From CAZLMW01 sp964560875 (GTDB taxonomy: Bacteria; Myxococcota_A; UBA9042), in the NCBI GenBank assembly GCA_964560875.1, contig CAZLMW010000049.1:1-55184 (forward strand): a stretch of DNA of 55,184 nt, given 5' to 3'. Position 1 is the stretch's first letter; each line of letters starts with the position of its first letter. The notes below the pieces were generated by a model that saw only the letters and a program-made list of their open reading frames with translations, was not told where the DNA came from and did no database searches. This document shows positions 1 to 8,113 of the stretch, in pieces. The position numbers and the translations under genes were made by a program.

Positions 1-13
1 TGTGTGAAGCGAT

Positions 14-108
14 CGGGGGACGGACCCTTTCATATTACATTTTCATCCAAGCACAAGAACGGCCGTGTTCCTTCGTTGGAAAAAGTAATATGAAAGGGTC
101 AGACCCCC
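14..108. repeat. REP/MITE-like inverted repeat
   Basis: A perfect 16-base inverted repeat has arms at 23-38 and 85-100, separated by 46 bases. The right arm runs into a compact palindrome, GGGTC-A-GACCC (96-106). The left arm is flanked by a related G-rich run (16-20). GGGTCAGACCC-type palindromes are typical of REP-like elements mobilised by Y1 (IS200-like) transposases; no transposase is present here, so that origin is inference. It lies downstream of the leftward kinase gene and could also fold as a transcript-end hairpin, but no T-run follows it. Confidence 0.6.
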
Positions 109-123
109 TTGCCGCCGTGCCCT

Positions 124-304
124 GGATCCCGAACGTGATCCGGGGCCGCCGTTGAAGTCCAGGACACTTTAGGCGGTTCTGCGACGCAGGTTCGCCGACC
201 GGATCCCGAACGTGATCCGGGGCCGCCGTTGAAGTCCAGGACACTTTAGGCGGTTCTGCGAAGCAGGTTCGCCGACCGGATCCCGAACGTGATCCGGGGC
301 CGCC
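124..304. repeat. 77-bp tandem repeat, 2.35 copies
   Basis: Copies start at 124, 201 and 278 (the last is partial) with an exact 77-base period and almost no divergence. Each full unit holds two dyads. One is GGATC-8 bases-GATCC. The other is a hairpin at 172-196 in copy 1: GGCG/CGCC and CTGCG/CGCAG stems around a symmetric GTT/GTT internal loop. The second copy has CTGCGAAGCAG at the loop tip, so pairing is kept. With the preceding inverted repeat this fills the 372 bases downstream of the kinase gene; I see no convincing gene here. Confidence 0.8.
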
Positions 305-372
305 ATGCACCATCGCGCCGTTCACCATCGCCATCGTTGTAGTGCTCGACTGTCGGCCGCACAGTCCCGCCG

Positions 373-2784
373 TCACCAGTCGAGGTAGGTCGACTCGGGC
401 TTCTTGGCCGGCTTGTCTGGCGTCGGTGTGACCGGCTGTCCCGGCTTGGCTACCTCGCGTGTCTTGCGGCGTTTGAGCTGGCGAGGAGGGCGCGGCGGGG
501 CCTTTTGCGTCGCTGTGACCGCCGGTTGAGGCAGCTTGCGGGCGTCAGCTGACTCGGCGTCTTCCGTCGATTGAACATCATCGGCACTGTGGACGTCGCT
601 GGTTGGTCCGGCGTCGTCGGTTGCAACTACCTGCGTTGCATCGGCGCTTGCGAGCTCTCGCTGGGCGGCTTTGAGCATGGCGCTGTAGCCGACGTTATCG
701 GGATCCAGCTTGACGGCTCGCTCGAACAGCTCGACGCGTCGGGTCGGGTCGGTGGTGTTGACAGCCTCTTTGACCAGGATGGCGGCCTCGGTGCGGACCT
801 TGTTCGCCATCGCCCCGGTGTCGTCGGTCGTCTTGGCGACCTGGATGGGGGGCTCGGTCTTCGGCTCAGGGGCGCGGCGATTGTTGTTGACCACGACCGT
901 CGCAACGATGGCAGCCACCGCCGCGGCAATTATCGCTCCGGCCACCCAGCGCTTGGCAGGCACGCTCGGCAAGGCGCTGGTTTTCGGCGGTGGAGCCGGG
1001 CTGGGGGCCCCCGTTGCAAAGCCACTGGGCGCGGCTTTCGGGCCACTGGGCGCTGCTTCCGGGCCACTGGGCGCTGCTTCCGGGCCACTGGGCGCTGCTT
1101 CCGGGCCACTGGGCGCTGCTGACGACGCAGTGGCATGTGCTGTGGCTGGTGCGCTCCCGACGACCGAGCTGGCGGGTGACGGTTCTGCGGCCGGCGCGTC
1201 CATTTCGGACGAGCCTCCAGGCGCGGCGTCGGTCGGGGCGGAGATGGCGGCGACGAGCTCGGCGGCGGCGCGTTCTGCGGCCGCTCGTTGCTCGGCTGCG
1301 AGGCGGGCCGCGATCGGGTCGACGACGACCGGGTCCGCTCTGGGGCCGTGGTCTTCGCTGCTCGCGTCGTCATGCGGATCACCGGCCTCGGCGGCTTCAT
1401 CTTGCGTCGGCCCGGCGGCCGCGAGTTCGGCAGCCTTGAGCTCAAACGACTCGGTCGCGTGCTCGGCCCACGACGGCAGCGGGCGCACGTCGACGCTGAC
1501 CGTCGCGGCGTCAAGCAGGTTGCGGATTTCCGACGGCGTGGTGTCCAGCCCAACGGTTGCCCGCTGCACCAGCCGGTGCAACGTATCGCCCGGCTTGAGG
1601 TGGGGCGTCGAGTTGCCGCCGAGCCGGATGTTTGGCGTCGCGGACCGGCGCAGCAGCTTGTTTCGAAACGCGCCATCCAGGGCCGGGCTGCTCTCGGCCG
1701 TGCGGTCTTCGGGGCCGGCGACTCCGGTTCCGGCGATGAGGTCGGACAACGGCAGCTCGTCGCTGGTGCCATCGGTCTGGGCGACGATGCGCGCGCGGAT
1801 CGCTTCGAGCGACTTGCGCAACGTACGAGCGTCTGATGGGCGGTCATCTGGGCCGCGGCTCAGCATAGCTGAGATGACCTGCGCGAACTCGGCGTCGACT
1901 CGGTCGCCAACGAGCTCGGCCAGGTCGGGCGCGTCTCGCTGGATTCGCAGCAGCGCCATCGCGAACGGGTCGGTGCTCTGGAACGGCAGCGCGCCGGCGA
2001 CGCAGCGAAACAGGATGATGCCCAGCGAGTAGATGTCCGAGCGGCCGTCGATCGCGGCGGCCTGCACCTGCTCGGGGCTCATATACGCCGGTGTTCCGAC
2101 GGTGCTTCCCTTGGCGGTGAGCGACGAGTCGGCGGTGCGCGCAACCCCGAAGTCGAGCACCTTGACGGTCGTTTCACCATCGCCCACGCGCGCCAGGACG
2201 ATGTTGGACGGCTTGAGGTCCCGGTGGACCAGCTCGTTGGCGTGCGCTTCGGCGAGGCTGCGCAAAACCGGCACCGCAATGTCGATGGCTTCGACGGCGG
2301 TCATCGGGGTGCTGAGCTCCTCGAGCGATCGCAGCAGCATCTCCAGGGTCGGCCCGCGAAGCAGCTCCATGGCGATGAAAAGGGGCCCGCCGACCGCCTG
2401 GCCGACGTCGAAGACACGCACGGTGTTGGGGTCGGTCAGGCGCGCGGTGATGCGCGCCTCTCGGAAGAAGCGCTTGACCGCCGATTCGCTGAGCTCCTCG
2501 GCCCGCACCGTGAGCATCTTGAGCGCCATGGCCTGTTGCGTTCCGGTGTGCTGGGCCGCGTACACCGCGCCGAAGCCGCCCCGGCCGAGCGAGCCGGTGA
2601 TTCGGTAGCGATCGTTGACGAGCTCACCGGGCCGATACGACAGGGCGTCGCGATCGGGCGGGGCGAGCACCACGGTTTGCGCGCCATCGCTCAGACAGAA
2701 CGACTGCTCCGTTGACGTGCCGCACACCGGGCAGAGCCGCTGCGATTTGGGCGAATCGATCGTGGTCGCGTCGAAGTCGGTCAC
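373..2784 (-). CDS. Zinc-ribbon Ser/Thr protein kinase, single-pass membrane
   Basis: 803 residues. A short N-terminal zinc-ribbon-like motif (C18, C21, C30) precedes a complete Hanks-type kinase domain, about residues 55-340. Visible are the glycine loop GRGGFG (67-72), Lys89, HRDLKPSN (187-194), DFG (211-213) and the PE of the APE motif (237-238), so it should be catalytically active in the cytoplasm. A long Ala/Pro/Ser linker with repeated APSGPEA units leads to one transmembrane segment (about 612-632) and a charged exterior tail of about 170 residues that has no PASTA repeats. The start is GTG, preceded by GAAAGGG. It is the last gene of a leftward unit with three exported proteins, so it may sense or signal their state; that role is inferred. 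The closest relative in the window is the pseudokinase at 45857-46975. Confidence 0.93.
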   Translation of the reverse strand: MTDFDATTIDSPKSQRLCPVCGTSTEQSFCLSDGAQTVVLAPPDRDALSYRPGELVNDRYRITGSLGRGGFGAVYAAQHTGTQQAMALKMLTVRAEELSESAVKRFFREARITARLTDPNTVRVFDVGQAVGGPLFIAMELLRGPTLEMLLRSLEELSTPMTAVEAIDIAVPVLRSLAEAHANELVHRDLKPSNIVLARVGDGETTVKVLDFGVARTADSSLTAKGSTVGTPAYMSPEQVQAAAIDGRSDIYSLGIILFRCVAGALPFQSTDPFAMALLRIQRDAPDLAELVGDRVDAEFAQVISAMLSRGPDDRPSDARTLRKSLEAIRARIVAQTDGTSDELPLSDLIAGTGVAGPEDRTAESSPALDGAFRNKLLRRSATPNIRLGGNSTPHLKPGDTLHRLVQRATVGLDTTPSEIRNLLDAATVSVDVRPLPSWAEHATESFELKAAELAAAGPTQDEAAEAGDPHDDASSEDHGPRADPVVVDPIAARLAAEQRAAAERAAAELVAAISAPTDAAPGGSSEMDAPAAEPSPASSVVGSAPATAHATASSAAPSGPEAAPSGPEAAPSGPEAAPSGPKAAPSGFATGAPSPAPPPKTSALPSVPAKRWVAGAIIAAAVAAIVATVVVNNNRRAPEPKTEPPIQVAKTTDDTGAMANKVRTEAAILVKEAVNTTDPTRRVELFERAVKLDPDNVGYSAMLKAAQRELASADATQVVATDDAGPTSDVHSADDVQSTEDAESADARKLPQPAVTATQKAPPRPPRQLKRRKTREVAKPGQPVTPTPDKPAKKPESTYLDW
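1021..1120. repeat. 21-bp in-frame minisatellite in kinase linker
   Basis: Units of 21 bases (GGCCACTGGGCGCTGCTTCCG) start at 1041, 1062, 1083 and 1104, with a slightly diverged copy at 1021. On the coding strand each adds seven residues (APSGPEA or a variant) to the linker between kinase and membrane segment. The near identity suggests recent slippage, and copy number may vary between strains. Confidence 0.85.
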
Positions 2785-2846
2785 AGCCCTTTCATAACGC
2801 AGAATCCGGACGCCTGCACATCGGGGCGATGGCGGAGGACCGCCGC

Positions 2847-3707
2847 TCAGAAAGCGATTCGGACCGCCACGCCGCGCGCCCTCGACGCGACCGGCACCAG
2901 CGCAACCTTGCTGTCGTCATCGAGCTGCAACAGGAGCACGGCACCGGCGATTGCGGCGGCGGCGCCAACGCCGAGCCCGATGGCTCCGGCTGTGAGCTCG
3001 CCTGAGATGCGCTTGCCCTCGGTGGCGGCGGTTGCGTAGTCGATGCCGACGATCTGCGAGTCCCCGTTCTCTTCGGCGAGCCGCGCCTCGAGGCTTCGTT
3101 GCGCCGACAGACCACCGGCCAGCAGCCATCCACCGGCCGCCGCAAGCGCCAAGCCGCCACCGATCCCCGCCCAGCCGACTGCGCGCCACCGTTGATCGAG
3201 GGTCTTGCGCTTTGCGCTGGCTGCGGCCACTGCTTTGCGGTCGGCGATCAGGGACGGGAGCTTGGCGCTATGGGTCTTCGCCTTCGCGTACAGCGGATGT
3301 TTGGTTGTGACGCCGGCAAAAAAGCGGTCGTAGTGTTTCTTGGAGAGCTCGTATCGACCGCCGAGCTGTTCGGCGCGCGCGACGCTGTACACAAACGACC
3401 AATCGGTCGGATCCAAGGTCGACGCAAGCCCAAACAGCTGCGCCGCCGCCCGATAGTTGCCTCCCTTGGCGGCGTCTCGGGCGATAAGCGCAACGGTGCG
3501 GGCGCGCGAGGCATCCGACGGCTCATCCGTCGCAGTGGGCCCCGTTCGCCGCTGGGAGGGTGCAGACGGCTCCTGGGTGGGCTTGTCGGGCTGTGCTTTG
3601 TCGGGCGGCGCGGTGGCCGCGGGCGGTTGAGCCGACGCCGGCGCGATCCCGCCGACCGCCATCGACAAAGCGGCGATTGTCGCCATAAAGGCGCGCGAAA
3701 TCACCAT
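2847..3707 (-). CDS. Exported TPR-type protein with C-terminal membrane segments
   Basis: 286 residues. The start is ATG at 3707, chosen because GGACAGG lies just upstream and because it opens a typical signal peptide ending ASA|QPP (about residue 26). A Pro/Thr/Glu-rich spacer is followed by a helical stretch (about 70-160) with TPR-like spacing (AAQLFGLASTLDP, YELSKKHYDRFF). Near the C-terminus are two Gly/Ala-rich hydrophobic helices (about 180-205 and 240-265). The start overlaps the stop of the upstream lipoprotein gene (ATGGTGA), suggesting translational coupling; the kinase gene begins 62 bases downstream. Similar exported TPR proteins often accompany Ser/Thr kinases in myxobacteria. 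The exact partner is unknown. Confidence 0.8.
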   Translation of the reverse strand: MVISRAFMATIAALSMAVGGIAPASAQPPAATAPPDKAQPDKPTQEPSAPSQRRTGPTATDEPSDASRARTVALIARDAAKGGNYRAAAQLFGLASTLDPTDWSFVYSVARAEQLGGRYELSKKHYDRFFAGVTTKHPLYAKAKTHSAKLPSLIADRKAVAAASAKRKTLDQRWRAVGWAGIGGGLALAAAGGWLLAGGLSAQRSLEARLAEENGDSQIVGIDYATAATEGKRISGELTAGAIGLGVGAAAAIAGAVLLLQLDDDSKVALVPVASRARGVAVRIAF

Positions 3708-5635
3708 CCTGTCCCCCCCGCAGCGAAGGCGTAGCCCATCTTGTTGCCGTAGCCGTAGACAACGGCCGACATCGCGGCGGCCGATTTGATGGTGTGCAGC
3801 CCGGGCTGCAGCTTGGCGCGGCCGGCGTAGCGATCCTTGACACCGAGGATCGGCGACATGGCCACAGACTTGCCATCGATCGACACGATCGCGCTCGCCG
3901 ACGCGATACTCACGTACGCCTGCGCGGCCGTCTTGGGCACCACCACGACCCGCTGGACGAGCCCCACCCACGCCGGTGCGAGCACGGCCATCGCGGGGTC
4001 GCCAACCTTGGCGTCCATGGCCTGCGGGATGTTGGGGCACTGCGCGTGGGTGGCGCACGCCAGCGGCTTGCCGAGCTGTTCGAGGTGCCATTTGCAGGCC
4101 TTGTAGCCCGAGAACTTCGCCGCGCACGTGTCGTTGTGCGGATTGGGCGCGTTGCCCCCGCTGATGAACTGGGCCACCGTCACCGGCCGATTCGCGCTGA
4201 CCGAAAAGTCCTTCTGCGCTGCGAACTCCACGAACTCGCCCGCCGCCAGCGCCACCTGGGTCACGTTGCCCGGGCCATCGACGACGGTGCCATCCTCGGC
4301 CGCGACGACCCGCCATCGGTCCAAGGCTTGGCCCCGCGGCTCAAACATGGCGACCGTGTAGGTCTTGGCAAGGTCGAAAACCGGCGGCAGTTGAGCGTGC
4401 ATATGGTCGGCGCAGCAGGTCGTCGGGCAGTCCGCGTCGCTCTGACACGGCCAGGCGGTCGCCGCGCATGTCTTCTTGGCACCCTTTCCGACGCACTTGT
4501 TGGTGTCGGGCGTGAAAGCCGCTGCGTTGCCTGAAAAAACGGCGACTGGCGCGCTGGCGAAGATCCGCGTGCCGGTCAGGTCGACGCCCGGTCCGGATGA
4601 CTCCAGATGCAGTACACCGCCCTTGGACAACGTGAACGCCGTCACGCCACCCGCCTCGATCGCCGGCACGCCGGGACCGGCCGCAATCGCCCCCTTCGCC
4701 ACGACGGTCACCTTGGTCGAGCCCGCGGTGTCGGCGACGACGGTGAGGAACCCGGGCGCTCCCGAAAGCGTCTGGCGGCGGCTGATCGCGACGTATTTCT
4801 TGCCGAGCTGGTCGTGGCTGCGAAGCGTCGTGCCGTCAGCTGACGCGGCCGGTTTGATGTGTTGCACGAACTGTTGAACGACAAGCCGCGCAGGGGCCGT
4901 GATGGTGTATGCCTTGACGTTCAGCGAGCTGCCGCTCTGCTGTTGATCCGCGGCCTTCCAGCCTTTCGGTGGCAGCGCAACATCGAGCTGTCCGCCGGCG
5001 GCCACGGTCAGTGTCGTCTTGTGGCCCGGTGCGGTCACGTCGACGGCGATCGCGGTGGTCCACGGGTTGCCGATCAGCAGCCGCATCGTTGGCCCGCACC
5101 CTGGCCCGCTGCAGCCCTTGCCAGCGACCGGAGGATGGATCGCGCGCCACCGACACGCCCCGCCGTTGCACCGCTTCACGCACGCCCCCTGGAGACATTT
5201 CGAAGCCGTCGTCGTGCAGGAGATTTTCGGAATCCAAGAGGCGCCCGTCTTGTCACACTCGACGACCGAATCGCCCGAGCACGTCGTCGCCCCGGGGCTG
5301 CATACGGCCCCATCGGAATCGCCGCCGACCACTTCGGTCACGGAGGTGCCGGCGCCATCGGGCACGGTCCCGTTGATTTCGCCGGTGTTGTCCGTGTCGC
5401 CGGTGTAGTCCGCGTCGCCGGTGTCGCTCGTGTCGCCCGAATCCCCCGGGGCGCCGAGCTTGGTGGCGTCGGTTGCATCGGACTCGTCCCGCTTGTTGAC
5501 CCGCGAAGAGGCGTCATCGAGCTTGCACGCGGCCTTGGATGGGCACAAAAATCGCGCGCTCCGCGGCATGTCAACCGCGCAACCGGACGCCAAGACTGCG
5601 ACCAATCCGATCCACCTCGGGGTGCGTCTCGTCAT
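3701..5635 (-). CDS. Lipoprotein with IgGFc-binding-like domain
   Basis: 644 residues. The signal peptide ends in a lipobox, LASG|C (Cys19). An acidic low-complexity linker (GDTSDTGDADYTGDTDNTGE type, about 60-90) tethers a small Cys-rich segment (110-160) and a large beta-rich domain (about 180-644). That domain has hallmarks of the IgGFc-binding N-terminal family: DQLGKKYVAIS, PVAVFSGN, CCADHMHAQLPP and the C-terminal YGYGNKMGYAFAAG. Bacterial members are common in Myxococcota, and ligand binding or adhesion is inferred from the name-giving family only. It starts 3 bases after the upstream lipoprotein stop and overlaps the next gene by 7 bases, so it sits inside a polycistronic unit. Confidence 0.85.
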   Translation of the reverse strand: MTRRTPRWIGLVAVLASGCAVDMPRSARFLCPSKAACKLDDASSRVNKRDESDATDATKLGAPGDSGDTSDTGDADYTGDTDNTGEINGTVPDGAGTSVTEVVGGDSDGAVCSPGATTCSGDSVVECDKTGASWIPKISCTTTASKCLQGACVKRCNGGACRWRAIHPPVAGKGCSGPGCGPTMRLLIGNPWTTAIAVDVTAPGHKTTLTVAAGGQLDVALPPKGWKAADQQQSGSSLNVKAYTITAPARLVVQQFVQHIKPAASADGTTLRSHDQLGKKYVAISRRQTLSGAPGFLTVVADTAGSTKVTVVAKGAIAAGPGVPAIEAGGVTAFTLSKGGVLHLESSGPGVDLTGTRIFASAPVAVFSGNAAAFTPDTNKCVGKGAKKTCAATAWPCQSDADCPTTCCADHMHAQLPPVFDLAKTYTVAMFEPRGQALDRWRVVAAEDGTVVDGPGNVTQVALAAGEFVEFAAQKDFSVSANRPVTVAQFISGGNAPNPHNDTCAAKFSGYKACKWHLEQLGKPLACATHAQCPNIPQAMDAKVGDPAMAVLAPAWVGLVQRVVVVPKTAAQAYVSIASASAIVSIDGKSVAMSPILGVKDRYAGRAKLQPGLHTIKSAAAMSAVVYGYGNKMGYAFAAGGTGW

Positions 5636-5638
5636 CGA

Positions 5639-7960
5639 TCAGTTCGCCTTGCCGATCGCGGTGATGCGGGAGACGAGAGGCGTGTTCGAGTCGCCGATTA
5701 TGCTCTTGAGCTGCACATCGAGAATCGCGCCGTGGCCAACTGCGGCTGGGATCGCCCAGCTGCCGGTGCCGCCTTGCTGGTTGAGGGTCGTGAAGCTCTT
5801 GCCCGTGAGCTGCTTGACCGTCGCCGCCGCGCGAACCGCTACCTCCAGGGGCGAGAAGTCGAACGCCGCCGCGACCACGGTGACTTCGGACCATGTGATG
5901 GCTTTGTGCGGCCCTCCTGCCGGCCCGACCGGCGGGTGCAAGAGGCGCTGTACGACCGTGATGTCATGAGACGTCTCGCGGGCGCGTCGAACGAGGCCGC
6001 TGCCGTCGCCGCGAAAGCTCGGAAGGCTGCCCGCTTCGATGGTCTTGAAGGTGCCCGCCGCGGTGTCGATCGCAGCAAGCGTGTTGTCGCCCGTGTTGGC
6101 TGCCCAGACATACTTGGTTCCCAACGCGAGGCTCTGCGGTTCTGCGCCTTTCTTCAGCGTGGCGCTCTTGCCCGCTGAAGCACTCGGCGAACCCACAGGC
6201 ACCTGGTACGGCACGACAGATCCCTGCGCTGGGAACACAACCACTGCGCTGTCCGCTGCGCTCTTATCGGTTCCGGCGGCGATGATCGCGGTCACGACCT
6301 GCGGCGTGGTGGCGATCTTCCACTGATCGGGCAGCAGGAACCTGCCCATGGTCTTGGTCCCGACGCTGACCCAGACGTCGCCAGTTATCGCAAGCGACAT
6401 CGCGACGGTCTTGTCGAGGCTGAATCCGGACGGCGCCGCTTTGACCTTGTCCACGATCGGGGCCAACGTCGCGACGCGCCAAAGGTCGGTGCAATCGCCG
6501 CCGGTCGCGTAGAGCGCGCCGGTCGGGTCGGCCACCATGTGGGCGGGGCTGCAGGACAGCGTGCGTTCCGCAGCGATGGCGCCGTTATTTGGGTCGAGCG
6601 CGAGCAGCTTCTTGCCGCCGGTGGGCGCGATCCATCCCAACCCCTCGGGTCCGGCGGCGATCGCGTTGACGCCGGCTGTTGCCTTGCTGTGCGCCACCCG
6701 AAAACGAACACATTCGTCGCTGCCCAGCGCCAGGACCTCGGCTTTGGTGATGCTGCCGTTGCCATCGGCGTCCTTGGATGTCTCGATCTTGCCGTTGCCG
6801 TTCTTGTCGACGCAATGCGCCGGATTCGCGCTGATGAGAGCGACCGCGCCACCCTTCGTACAGCCGATCCAACCATCGCCGAAGCCATCGACCGCCACCG
6901 ACTTGGCGCCCGGGCAGACCGCGTAGCCCGCGACCGTCTTCTTCGTGACGCCTTCGATCCGCGCGACCGTTTCTGCGCCGTCATGGGCGACCCACAGGTG
7001 ATCCCAACTCTTCGGTGGAGCAAGCACCCTCAGCACGCCCTTGTCGTCCACGTCCGCGTTTCGAATGCCTGGCGCGACGTGGAAGGGCACGGCCTGGTCT
7101 TTGCCGATGCTGGCCTTGACGCAGCTGGGGTCGCACGTGCCGCACGAACTCCTGACGCCCTCGTCGGTCTCGCCGTCGCAGTCGTTGTCCTTGCCGTCGC
7201 ACACCTCGGCGGTCGGCAGCGCCATGCCCTCGCACTGTCCCCACCCCGAGAAGCCGCCGCCCTGGGGGATGCACTTCTGCTTGCCGGCCTTGCACGCCCC
7301 CACGCCCTTGGTCGCAGCAGGCCCGATATAGCAGTCGATCGTCCCGCCCTGGCACGAGCAGCCGGGGAAGCTCTTGGTGCAGTCGGGGCAAGCGACGTTG
7401 AAGACCGGATTGGCGTCATCGCAGTCGGGTCCGGCAGCGCAGCCGACGCCGAAGAGGTCCTTGTCCTTGTCGATACACCCCGGACCGGTCCCGTCCTGGC
7501 CGCCGGAGCTATCGGCGCCCGACCCGCTGGATGCTGACGCGTCGCTCCCGCTGCTCGAACCGGACGCGTCGTTTATGCCGCTGGACCCAGAAGAGCTCGC
7601 GCCGGAGCCGTCGGCGCTGATGGTGGTGCTGTCGTGAGGCTGCCGGCTGGCGGCGTCCTGTCCCGCGTGAACGGCGTCTGAGCCGCCGGCTGAGTCGCCA
7701 AGCATCGTATCGTGGGCGCCGGCCTCCTTGCCGCAAATCGCAGGTCCGGTCGGCGTGCATTTGCCGGCCAGGCAGCGGTCGCCTGTTGTGCACGGATCGC
7801 CATCATCGCAAGTCTCGCCATCCGCTCCTGCGCACGCGAATTTCGAGGATGCGCCGATCTTTACGGAGCAGCCGCTCAAACCCACCGTAAGGGAGAGGAG
7901 CACGGCGGCAACGCCAGCGTTCATGTGTGGGGTACGACCTGTGGGGACCAGCAGCGCCAT
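5639..7960 (-). CDS. MopE-like Cys-rich lipoprotein with propeller-like domain
   Basis: 773 residues from ATG 7960; ATG 7924 is an alternative (no clear ribosome site at either). The lipobox is GLSG|C. The order is: one CTDC-type motif (CDDGDPCTTGDRC), a Ser/Gly/Asp/Ala-rich linker (about 85-165), and a MopE-type segment (about 165-285) holding CDGKDNDCDGETDEG and a related DxDxDxxG stretch, likely calcium or metal binding. Residues about 290-650 form a repeated-blade region like streptogramin-lyase/NHL propellers (LWVAHDGAETVARIEG, GWIAPTGGKKLLALDP), interrupted by an EF-hand-like DKNGNGKIETSKDADGNGSI. It is the first gene of the leftward four-gene unit, divergent from the giant gene at 8114. 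Surface or periplasmic location follows from the lipobox; function is unknown. Confidence 0.82.
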   Translation of the reverse strand: MALLVPTGRTPHMNAGVAAVLLSLTVGLSGCSVKIGASSKFACAGADGETCDDGDPCTTGDRCLAGKCTPTGPAICGKEAGAHDTMLGDSAGGSDAVHAGQDAASRQPHDSTTISADGSGASSSGSSGINDASGSSSGSDASASSGSGADSSGGQDGTGPGCIDKDKDLFGVGCAAGPDCDDANPVFNVACPDCTKSFPGCSCQGGTIDCYIGPAATKGVGACKAGKQKCIPQGGGFSGWGQCEGMALPTAEVCDGKDNDCDGETDEGVRSSCGTCDPSCVKASIGKDQAVPFHVAPGIRNADVDDKGVLRVLAPPKSWDHLWVAHDGAETVARIEGVTKKTVAGYAVCPGAKSVAVDGFGDGWIGCTKGGAVALISANPAHCVDKNGNGKIETSKDADGNGSITKAEVLALGSDECVRFRVAHSKATAGVNAIAAGPEGLGWIAPTGGKKLLALDPNNGAIAAERTLSCSPAHMVADPTGALYATGGDCTDLWRVATLAPIVDKVKAAPSGFSLDKTVAMSLAITGDVWVSVGTKTMGRFLLPDQWKIATTPQVVTAIIAAGTDKSAADSAVVVFPAQGSVVPYQVPVGSPSASAGKSATLKKGAEPQSLALGTKYVWAANTGDNTLAAIDTAAGTFKTIEAGSLPSFRGDGSGLVRRARETSHDITVVQRLLHPPVGPAGGPHKAITWSEVTVVAAAFDFSPLEVAVRAAATVKQLTGKSFTTLNQQGGTGSWAIPAAVGHGAILDVQLKSIIGDSNTPLVSRITAIGKAN

Positions 7961-8113
7961 GGCAACAGGTTGCGGGTATCCGCGCGGTTTGTGAAATCGC
8001 CGGTTGGTCGAAGATTACAACACGCGTTGAGGACCGGGCATGTCTTGGCGATTGACAGCATCCGATCCTCGGCTCATCGTGACGCGGCGCAATGAGCGCC
8101 AACCTAGGATAGG
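7961..8113. promoter_or_regulatory. Divergent promoter region between two envelope operons
   Basis: 153 bases separate the leftward MopE-like operon from the rightward giant-protein operon, so promoters for both must lie here or just inside the leftward ORF. On the plus strand a TTGACA hexamer sits at 8052-8057, but no good TATAAT follows at 16-18 bases, so it is only a weak candidate. The ribosome site for the rightward gene is clear: AGGATAGG directly before ATG 8114. Confidence 0.35.

Noticed and set aside
124..304. CRISPR-like array
   Set aside because: The units abut with no unique spacers and the 77-base period is too long.
35..376. Possible 113-codon gene on the minus strand
   Set aside because: It is made almost wholly of the 77-bp repeat and the inverted repeat, and has no recognisable protein features.
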